A stretch of DNA of 18,003 nucleotides from Hyphomonadaceae bacterium UBA4763 (lineage in GTDB: Bacteria > Pseudomonadota > Alphaproteobacteria > Caulobacterales > Aquidulcibacteraceae). Below, piece by piece: positions 12,033 to 17,486 of this stretch (positions are counted from its first letter, which is position 1; each line of letters begins with the position of its first letter). Location of the stretch: assembly GCA_002403455.1 (NCBI GenBank), contig DHHV01000030.1, forward strand, positions 3,626 through 21,628, in the 5' to 3' direction. The notes below the pieces were generated by a model. It saw only the letters and a list, made by a program, of their open reading frames with translations. It was not told where the DNA came from and searched no databases. Made by a program: the position numbers and the translations under genes.

Positions 12033-12638
12033 CTACGACGTCAACCCTAACATCTTGGTGAGCCACCCGAACCGATGCGATTCCTCACCGACCAGGCAGA
12101 CGCAGGCTTCGTCGGATATCACCACCGGCTGGTGGCGATCGCCTGGCTCGCGCACCGCCAATTGGCCGCGGCGAAAGGCGCCGCGCTCGTCTTCAAAAGC
12201 GCCGCGCAGCACCAAAGTCAGCTCCAAGCCGCCATGGCCATGCGCCGGCGCCGCCGTTTTGGGGCGCAGCCGCAACAGCCGCGCATGCGGGACCGGCAGG
12301 CGGATTTCCTCGACCCCGCCCCAGCTTTTGCGCCAGGAGAGCTTACCTGTTGTTTCGTCTAGACCTTGGCGGACCGTCTCAATACTGGAGATCACATGCG
12401 AATCAGCGCGCCGCGTCGACATCGGGTGCCCGGCCGCCGAACAAAACTGCTCCTGACGCGGATCGGACCGGATCGCCCGGCGCACGCTTGCCCAGGTCAG
12501 CGCCGCTTCGCGCGCGCGCGGCGATAGCCGCGTGTAAAAATCCAGGACAAGCGCATGCGCCGGCGCAATATTGCCGACGGCATAATCCAAGAGCAGCGCC
12601 TCTTCGACAGAGGCCTCTAACGTTGCCGCTAACGCCAT
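12033..12638 (-). CDS. ChrR-like cupin protein lacking the zinc-anti-sigma ligands
   Basis: Protein of 201 residues related to ChrR, the anti-sigma factor of RpoE in the singlet-oxygen response. The C-terminal cupin domain is fully conserved: H133, H135, E139 and H169 (in AHGHGGLE and DRHQPV) plus C179 and C181. All are offset by exactly 8 from the ChrR positions H141, H143, E147, H177, C187 and C189 as I recall them. The N-terminal helical domain keeps the ChrR pattern (ALLLDYAVGNI), but the zinc ligands are gone: the HxxxCxxC equivalent reads Y35, S39, A42, and the N-terminal histidine is missing. The start ATG at 12638 gives this ChrR-like N-terminus and fits the upstream promoter. A TTG-started frame to 12776 is rejected. 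No sigma-factor gene is adjacent. Anti-sigma function is doubtful; a cupin sensor role is possible. Confidence 0.85.
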   Translation of the reverse strand: MALAATLEASVEEALLLDYAVGNIAPAHALVLDFYTRLSPRAREAALTWASVRRAIRSDPRQEQFCSAAGHPMSTRRADSHVISSIETVRQGLDETTGKLSWRKSWGGVEEIRLPVPHARLLRLRPKTAAPAHGHGGLELTLVLRGAFEDERGAFRRGQLAVREPGDRHQPVVISDEACVCLVGEESHRFGWLTKMLGLTS

Positions 12639-12808
12639 TTTGTGGAAAAATCTCCGAAATTCAGACAGCTTACGCAGCGGCGCGCCGATTGGATCATTCA
12701 CAAATGTTTGGATGATGCGGTGTGATCGCCGCAGGCGCGCGGCCTTGCCTCCGGGCGGGCGTTTAGGCCAGAACAAGCGCGGACAGAATAACCAAATTGA
12801 GCCGCCTG
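12639..12808. other. Divergent intergenic region between chrR-like gene and cysK
   Basis: 170 bp serving both directions. The minus-strand side carries the RpoE-type promoter candidate. On the cysK side no good -35/-10 pair is apparent; the bases before the cysK ATG are GAG-ccgcctg, a weak ribosome binding site. Confidence 0.5.
12667..12696 (-). promoter_or_regulatory. RpoE/ECF11-type promoter candidate upstream of the chrR-like gene
   Basis: On the minus strand TGATCC (12696-12691) is followed after 18 nt by TAAGCT (12672-12667). The singlet-oxygen RpoE consensus of Rhodobacter sphaeroides, as I remember it, is TGATCC, about 18 nt, TAAGA. A start site near 12660 would give a short leader of about 22 nt containing CGGAGA before the ATG at 12638. 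Position, spacing and motif all agree with the gene downstream. Confidence 0.6.
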
Positions 12809-13840
12809 ATGCCTGACCTGCCGCGCCATTTTTCCAGCGTCATCGACGCGATCGGCTCAACGCCGTTGATTAGGCTAAAGAAAGCCAGCGCAGCGACGGG
12901 CTGCGAGATCTTCGGCAAGGCCGAATTTCTCAATCCGGGCCAATCGGTCAAAGACCGCGCCGCGCTCGGCATCGTGCGGGCGGCGGAAAAGTCCGGCGCG
13001 CTGCGCCGCAATGGCGTGATCGTCGAGGGGACCGCCGGCAATACCGGCATTGGGCTGGCCATGGTCGGCAATGCGCTGGGCTATCGCACGGTGATCGTCA
13101 TGCCGCGCACGCAGTCAAAGGAAAAGAAAGACGCGATCCGCATTCTTGGCGCGCAATTGATCGAGGTCGATCCGGCCCCGTTCGCCAGCCCCAATCATTA
13201 TGTCAAATATTCGGCGCGTCTTGCCGAAGAGATGAACGCGACCGAGCCGAATGGCGCGATCTGGGCCAATCAATTTGACAATGTCGCCAATCGCCAAGCC
13301 CATGAAGACAGCACCGGCCCGGAGATTTGGGAGCAAACCGGCGGCAAGATCGACGGTTTTATCTGCGCTGTCGGGTCGGGCGGCACGCTCGGCGGGGTGT
13401 CGCGCGCGCTAAAGCGCCGCAATCCGGCCGTCGCGATTGGCATTGCGGACCCGCATGGCGCCGCGCTGTATCATTATTACGCGCATGGCGAGCTGAAAGC
13501 CGAGGGCTCCTCGATCACCGAAGGCATTGGGCAAAGCCGCATCACCGCCAATCTGCAAGATGTCGTTGTTGACCGCGCTTATCGGATCAGCGATGCCGAG
13601 GCGCTCGATATCCTGTTTGACCTCGTCGTCGACGAAGGCCTCTGCCTTGGCGGTTCGGCCGGCATCAATATCGCCGGAGCGATAAAGCTGGCCCGTGATC
13701 TTGGCCCAGGCAAGACGATTGTGACGATCCTGTGCGATTACGGCAATCGCTATCAAAGCAAGATGTTCAACCCGGAATTTTTGCGCGAAAAGGGTCTGCC
13801 GGTTCCCAAATGGCTGACCGGCCTGGGAGCCGGCGGATGA
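12809..13840 (+). CDS. cysK: Cysteine synthase (O-acetylserine sulfhydrylase), alphaproteobacterial type
   Basis: PLP enzyme that makes cysteine from O-acetylserine and sulfide. It has 343 residues from ATG 12809; an in-frame TTG at 12797 is less likely. The PLP lysine is K48 in NPGQSVKDRA. The substrate loop is GTAGNTG (74-80), the phosphate-binding loop VGSGGTLGG (188-196), and the C-terminal loop GGSAGINIAGA (281-291). The sequence is of the longer group found in alphaproteobacteria (SITEGIGQSRITANL, WANQFDNVANRQAH) rather than the enteric CysK group. It is the first gene of a three-gene operon, and its TGA overlaps the next ATG (ATGA). A cystathionine-beta-synthase-like activity cannot be excluded. 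Confidence 0.93.
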   Translation: MPDLPRHFSSVIDAIGSTPLIRLKKASAATGCEIFGKAEFLNPGQSVKDRAALGIVRAAEKSGALRRNGVIVEGTAGNTGIGLAMVGNALGYRTVIVMPRTQSKEKKDAIRILGAQLIEVDPAPFASPNHYVKYSARLAEEMNATEPNGAIWANQFDNVANRQAHEDSTGPEIWEQTGGKIDGFICAVGSGGTLGGVSRALKRRNPAVAIGIADPHGAALYHYYAHGELKAEGSSITEGIGQSRITANLQDVVVDRAYRISDAEALDILFDLVVDEGLCLGGSAGINIAGAIKLARDLGPGKTIVTILCDYGNRYQSKMFNPEFLREKGLPVPKWLTGLGAGG

Positions 13841-14697
13841 GCGCCTCGATGAACATGCAAGACCCGATGATCGCGGCGGCGGATTTGGCGCGCATGCTCG
13901 GCGCGCCGGATTTGCGGGTGATCGATGCGACCTGGTTTGGGCCGGGCGATCCGCGTTCGGGGCGCGCAGCGTTTCTCGCCTCGCATATTCCGGGCGCGGT
14001 GTTTTTCGACATCAACGAGATCGCTGATCCGACCACGGATTTACCGCATATGCTGCCCGATCCGGTGATGTTCAGTTCACGGATGCGCAGCCTTGGCCTT
14101 GGCGATGGGCATCGCTTTGTCGTCTATGACCAGACCGGGGTGTTTGCGGCGGCGCGGGTCTGGTGGATGTTGCGGGTGATGGGCGCGCGCGAGGTTCTGG
14201 TGCTCGATGGCGGTTTTCCCGCCTGGACAGCCGGCCATCATCCGGTCGAAGACGGCGCGGTTGCCCCGCAAGAGCGGCATTTCAGCGCCCGCAAGCGGGC
14301 CGAGCTGGTCCGCGATTATGCGCAAATGCGCGCCCATGTCGCCATTGGCAATGCGACTATTCTGGATGCGCGGCCCCCGGCGCGGTTTTCCGGGGCTGAG
14401 AACGAGCCGCGCCCGGGCCTTCGGCGCGGCGCGATGCCCGGCGCGATCAATACGCCGTGGACGGAGGTTTTCGCGCCCGATGGCCGGATGAAGGACGCCG
14501 CCGCCTTGCAAGCCGTTTTCGACGGCGCGGAGAAAGCCCCGACGCTGATCGCCACGTGCGGCTCGGGCGTCTCGGCCTGCGTGCTGGCCTTGGCGCTGGC
14601 GAGGCTCGGGCGGCGCGATGTGGCGGTCTATGACGGCTCCTGGGCTGAGTGGGGCGCGCGGGCCGAGAGCCCCATCGTCATGCGCGCCGATGACTGA
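13837..14697 (+). CDS. sseA: 3-mercaptopyruvate sulfurtransferase-like protein (two rhodanese domains)
   Basis: Transfers sulfur from 3-mercaptopyruvate to thiols or cyanide through a cysteine persulfide. It has 286 residues. The N-terminal inactive rhodanese domain covers about 10-135 (HIPGAVFFDINEIAD, VLDGGFPAW). The C-terminal catalytic domain covers about 165-280, with active cysteine C241 in CGSGVSA. The CGSGV loop is the mercaptopyruvate type, whereas thiosulfate sulfurtransferases usually have CRKGV. The conserved EPRPGLRRGAMPGAIN precedes it. ATG 13837 overlaps the cysK stop by 4 bp with GGAG 7 nt upstream, and the gene itself overlaps the next by 8 bp. With cysK and the lyase it suggests cysteine-derived persulfide or sulfide handling. 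Confidence 0.92.
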   Translation: MSASMNMQDPMIAAADLARMLGAPDLRVIDATWFGPGDPRSGRAAFLASHIPGAVFFDINEIADPTTDLPHMLPDPVMFSSRMRSLGLGDGHRFVVYDQTGVFAAARVWWMLRVMGAREVLVLDGGFPAWTAGHHPVEDGAVAPQERHFSARKRAELVRDYAQMRAHVAIGNATILDARPPARFSGAENEPRPGLRRGAMPGAINTPWTEVFAPDGRMKDAAALQAVFDGAEKAPTLIATCGSGVSACVLALALARLGRRDVAVYDGSWAEWGARAESPIVMRADD

Positions 14698-15856
14698 GGA
14701 GACCCCTATCCGGCCGCGCGCGCCCCAAACGCGGCTGACGCAAGCCGGGCGCGGCCTTGCCCCCACCGCCGGTTTGGTGCATCCGCCGCTCGAGCGCGCC
14801 TCGACGATTTTAACGCCGACCCAGGCCGATCTTTATCGCCCCGATCTGAAGACTTATGGCCGCTCCGGCCTTGCCCCGCATCGCAGCCTCGCCGCGTTGA
14901 TGACCGAGCTGGAAGGCGGCGCCGGCGCGGTTTTGGCCCCGACCGGGGTGGCGGCGATCACGCTCGCGCTGATGACCTATGCGCGGGCCGGCGATGCGGT
15001 GCTGATCACCGACAATGTCTATGCGCCGACACGCAAGTTCTGCGATCAGGTGTTAAGCGGGTTGGGCGTGCAGGCGCATTATTTCGATCCGCGCGATTTG
15101 GCGGCGCTGGCGGCGGATTGGCCGGAAAAGACACGGCTGGTCTTTGCCGAAAGCCCCGGCTCGCTGACTTTTGAACTGACCGATCTGCCGGCCTTGGCGG
15201 GGATGTGTCGGGCGCGCGGCGCCAAATTGATGATCGACAATACCTGGGGGGCGGGGTTGGCGCTGCGGCCGCTCGAACTCGGCGCCGATATATCGATTCA
15301 ATCGCTGACCAAGTACGTGTCGGGCGGCTCGGATTTGTTTGGCGGGGCGTGCGTTGCGGCAACGGTGGAGGACGCGGCGCGGCTCGACCAGACCGCGTTC
15401 TGGATGGGCCTGAGCTTGAGCCCGGACGAGTGTTACGCCTTGCAGCGCAGCGCCCGCTCGATCCACGCCCGGTTCCGCGCCAGCGACGCCGCCGCGCAGA
15501 TCTTGGCGCAGCGTTTGGCCGGCCAAAGAGGCGTGCGGGCGGTGTTGCATCCCGGCTTGGCGACCAGCCCCGATCATTTATTGTGGCGGCGCGATTTTAC
15601 CGGCGCGGCCGGGGTGTTTGGCCTGGTGCTGGAGGCGCCCGCCGGGCCAGCCGGGGCGGCGTTTTGCGATCGCTTGCGCCTGTTCGGCAATGGCTATTCC
15701 TATGGCGGGTTTGAGAGCCTGTGTTTATGGTGCGACCCGCAATTGGGCCAGCGCAAGCTGATCCCCCGTCCGGACGGGTCGGTGGTGCGGCTGGCGATCG
15801 GGGCCGAAGACGTCGAGGATTTATGGGCTGATTTGGTTGCGTCGTTTCAAACATGA
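14690..15856 (+). CDS. metC: Cystathionine beta-lyase
   Basis: PLP-dependent enzyme of the Cys/Met metabolism family that splits cystathionine into homocysteine, pyruvate and ammonia; members often also release sulfide from cysteine. It has 388 residues. The PLP lysine is K208 in QSLTKYVSGGSD and the PLP-ring aspartate is D183 in MIDNTW. The C-terminal substrate region YSYGGFESL followed by RLAIGAEDVEDLWADL resembles E. coli MetC more than MetB. ATG 14690 overlaps the sulfurtransferase stop by 8 bp and lacks a visible ribosome binding site, so it is probably translated by coupling. A strong terminator overlaps its stop codon. Confidence 0.92.
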   Translation: MTEETPIRPRAPQTRLTQAGRGLAPTAGLVHPPLERASTILTPTQADLYRPDLKTYGRSGLAPHRSLAALMTELEGGAGAVLAPTGVAAITLALMTYARAGDAVLITDNVYAPTRKFCDQVLSGLGVQAHYFDPRDLAALAADWPEKTRLVFAESPGSLTFELTDLPALAGMCRARGAKLMIDNTWGAGLALRPLELGADISIQSLTKYVSGGSDLFGGACVAATVEDAARLDQTAFWMGLSLSPDECYALQRSARSIHARFRASDAAAQILAQRLAGQRGVRAVLHPGLATSPDHLLWRRDFTGAAGVFGLVLEAPAGPAGAAFCDRLRLFGNGYSYGGFESLCLWCDPQLGQRKLIPRPDGSVVRLAIGAEDVEDLWADLVASFQT

Positions 15857-15890
15857 TCATCGAGATGATCAAATATGTTTGAACATTTTT
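15846..15890 (+). terminator. Intrinsic terminator of the cysK-sseA-metC operon, overlapping the metC stop
   Basis: A 16-bp stem in two blocks: 15846-15853 with 15876-15883 (TTCAAACA/TGTTTGAA), and 15854-15861 with 15864-15871 (TGATCATC/GATGATCA). There is a 2-nt loop and a 4-nt bulge (15872-15875). CA and five T follow (15886-15890). The metC TGA (15854-15856) lies inside the stem. Confidence 0.75.
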
Positions 15891-16070
15891 CAAAATTAAA
15901 CGTCAAAACGGCGTACTTAATGTTTTAAATCATGTTTTTATTTTTTTATCTTTTGCGACATTTTTTTAATTTGTAACGTTTTCCTAGTTGTTGTAATGTC
16001 TAATTATTTAAAGTCGCTTGCGTCACGTGTTTTACGTAGCTTTTTTCCAAGCGTGTCTTCATGATAATTA

Positions 16071-16088
16071 AGTCAGTCAAGACAGACT
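16071..16088. promoter_or_regulatory. Imperfect 18-bp palindrome, possible operator
   Basis: AGTC-a-GTC-aa-GAC-a-GACT: seven of nine half-site positions are symmetric, in AT-rich surroundings. This is the form expected of a dimeric regulator site. No regulator or target gene is identified. Confidence 0.3.
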
Positions 16089-16102
16089 AAGCTCTTGTTT
16101 TC

Positions 16103-16150
16103 GCGCATTTTCTTAACGCGAACCGGTTCCCACTTCGCTTGAAAATAAGC
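16103..16150. repeat. Dispersed Rhizobiales-type intergenic repeat
   Basis: On the minus strand it reads AAGCGAAGTGGGAACCGG and continues TTCGCGTTAAGAAAATGCG. I know this phrase, with variations, from intergenic regions of many Rhizobiales genomes. It contains the perfect palindrome GAACCGGTTC (16120-16129) and outer inverted ends GCATTTTC (16105-16112) and GAAAATAAGC (16141-16150). Only one copy is present in this window, so its repetitive nature is recalled, not seen here. Confidence 0.55.
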
Positions 16151-16153
16151 TTC

Positions 16154-16229
16154 ACAGGTAAAGGGTTGATCCCTCTATCACTACACATCCCGCATAGAGG
16201 AGCGCGGAGCACCGCCTGCGTTCACCTGT
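16154..16229 (+). other. Possible structured RNA segment (multi-branch fold), unassigned
   Basis: The ends ACAGGT (16154-16159) and ACCTGT (16224-16229) can close a junction. It would hold a short AGGG/CCCT stem near 16162-16174, a 7-bp stem CCTCTAT/ATAGAGG (16172-16178 with 16194-16200; the two share a few bases) and GCGG/CCGC (16204-16207 with 16212-16215). The mirror fold exists on the minus strand. I tested by eye against common riboswitch families and found no match. Confidence 0.25.
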
Positions 16230-16270
16230 CGACCGAAGACGGGAAACGCTGATGTCGGCAGCCGAACAAA

Positions 16271-16292
16271 TATGGAAAGCCGGAGGTCCGGC
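16271..16292 (-). terminator. Weak terminator candidate after the radical SAM gene
   Basis: Fifteen nt after the stop, the minus strand forms GCCGG-ACCT-CCGGC (16292-16279), then TTTCCATA. Five G/C pairs plus two possible G-U pairs and only three U make a weak terminator. Confidence 0.35.
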
Positions 16293-16306
16293 CCAGGTAA
16301 CGCTAT

Positions 16307-17395
16307 CTATCCGACCTGAGCCAGCGCCGCCGCCAAGCGCTGGGCGCGCAGCGCGCGCAAGACGCCGCCGAGTTTTTCTTCGAAAAACTTGTCGCAGCCA
16401 ATGCAGAGATTGGCGTAGGTCTCCCCGCTCGGCGTCGTGGTTTGGGAAGCGCGCGCAAAGGTCTGCCGGTCCCAGCCGGCGTATTCGCCCATCCGCTCCG
16501 GATCGCCGTCATTGATGGCTTGCAAAGCCGGGTGGTCTTTCAAGCTGTCGAGAATGTCGGTGAGGCGTTCTTCGGTCAGCTTGCCGAGCGGAGCTTTGGT
16601 TTTCAGACAGCAGGGATAGACCGAACCGTCCGGCTCGATCGAGACTTCCGATCCCGCCCAGCCATGGTTGAGAAAGCCCCTGCCGCCGGCCCAGCGCGCG
16701 CAGAAATTGACGCCATAATCGGCTTTTGACAAATTATTGGCCCAAGCGCGGCCGCGCGGCCATAATTCACCGATCCAGAGCTCCGGTTGCGCGCCGAAAA
16801 ACACAAAGAACGGACCGTCTTCGATCAAATAATCGCGGGCTTGCGGCAAATGGATGCGATGATCGCTGGCGGCGGCGATATTGGCTTCCTCGACGCCGAA
16901 TTTTTGCATCATGGCCCGGACTTTGTCCATGAGGCGGAACTTTTTGTCGCCTTCCATGCCGACATGGTAATCGTCGATCGAAGCGATCGCGATCATCCAG
17001 ACATTGCGCTTTAACATCTCTTCGATATGGCGCTCTTCCAGGATGTCGCCGGTGGTTTGCATGGAAATGCGCGGCGCCGCCTTGCCATAGCGGGCATGGA
17101 CCGCGTCGATGATCGGATAGAACAGCGGCTCGCGCACGCTATCCATCAGCACTTCGCCGCCGGCGAGGATCAGCCGGCCGCGCCGACGCTGCGGCGAACC
17201 GTCCGGGGTGAGATGATCCGGGTCGAGATAGGAATAATCCTCCGGCAGATTGGCGACGATCTTTTCAAATGCAGCCTGGCCCTCGCTAATGACGCGGCGC
17301 AAATCGTCGCGCACATAGGGGCGAAAGCGGTCGTCATAGCAATGCACGCATTTACGGTGGCAAGCCCAGGTGATGACCCAATAAATGCTTTCCAT
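16307..17395 (-). CDS. Radical SAM protein with C-terminal auxiliary-cluster cysteines, function unknown
   Basis: Protein of 362 residues. The radical SAM 4Fe-4S motif CxxxCxxC is at C12, C16 and C19 (ACHRKCVHCYD), right at the N-terminus. The SAM-binding GGE is at 79-81 (LILAGGE). The C-terminal part has GSVYPCCLKTK with C262/C263, an earlier C232, and CIGC with C331/C334, a pattern of SPASM/twitch-like auxiliary iron-sulfur clusters. The protein therefore resembles enzymes that modify peptides or oxidise protein residues, but the substrate is not deducible. The ATG at 17395 has AAAGGG 9 nt upstream. It follows the YnjD-like ATPase gene by 91 bp on the same strand and is likely cotranscribed. 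No obvious RiPP precursor is seen nearby. Confidence 0.88.
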   Translation of the reverse strand: MESIYWVITWACHRKCVHCYDDRFRPYVRDDLRRVISEGQAAFEKIVANLPEDYSYLDPDHLTPDGSPQRRRGRLILAGGEVLMDSVREPLFYPIIDAVHARYGKAAPRISMQTTGDILEERHIEEMLKRNVWMIAIASIDDYHVGMEGDKKFRLMDKVRAMMQKFGVEEANIAAASDHRIHLPQARDYLIEDGPFFVFFGAQPELWIGELWPRGRAWANNLSKADYGVNFCARWAGGRGFLNHGWAGSEVSIEPDGSVYPCCLKTKAPLGKLTEERLTDILDSLKDHPALQAINDGDPERMGEYAGWDRQTFARASQTTTPSGETYANLCIGCDKFFEEKLGGVLRALRAQRLAAALAQVG

Positions 17396-17486
17396 CAGCG
17401 CCGGCCCTTTTGTTCAAAATCCATGTCTGCCATCGTTTGGTCGGCGATCGCAAATAATGCGCCTTCACCATTATGTCGAAATGAGT
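17396..17486 (-). other. Gap between ynjD-like and radical SAM genes, with a 12-codon open frame
   Basis: A minus-strand ATG at 17433 starts a 12-residue frame (MADMDFEQKGRR) whose TGA shares its A with the radical SAM ATG (TGATG). The frame is open further upstream, into the end of the ATPase gene, but has no standard start codon and no ribosome binding site there. It may be a short coupling leader, or chance. Confidence 0.25.

Larger units (their letters stand above)
15857..16306. other. 450-bp convergent intergenic region, AT-rich then GC-normal
   Basis: It lies between the 3' ends of metC (plus) and the radical SAM gene (minus). After the metC terminator, about 15885-16085 is strongly AT-rich, unlike all its neighbours, with T-tracts at 15931-15950 and 15961-15970. 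An imperfect palindrome follows at 16071-16088, then a repeat element (16103-16150). The part 16151-16306 returns to normal composition and can form several stems. The open frames seen are tiny (22 codons from ATG at about 15998) or run antisense into the radical SAM gene, and none is supported. Confidence 0.6.

Noticed and set aside
12639..12776. N-terminal extension of the ChrR-like protein to a TTG at 12776
   Set aside because: It would run through the promoter candidate, lacks a ribosome binding site, and adds Arg/Lys-rich residues absent from ChrR.
15998..16066. A 22-codon frame in the AT-rich tract giving a basic amphipathic peptide
   Set aside because: No ribosome binding site, very short and in T-rich sequence where such peptides arise by chance; not enough to call a toxin.
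16154..16300. A riboswitch of the lysine, SAH, glycine or cobalamin type on the plus strand
   Set aside because: Only short matches such as GAGGAGCGC or CCGAAG occur; the other conserved blocks of each family are missing and no gene lies downstream in that direction.
16252..16515. An 87-codon plus-strand frame starting MSAAEQIWKAGG
   Set aside because: Most of it is antisense to the radical SAM gene and it turns Arg/Pro-rich; no clear ribosome binding site or family resemblance.
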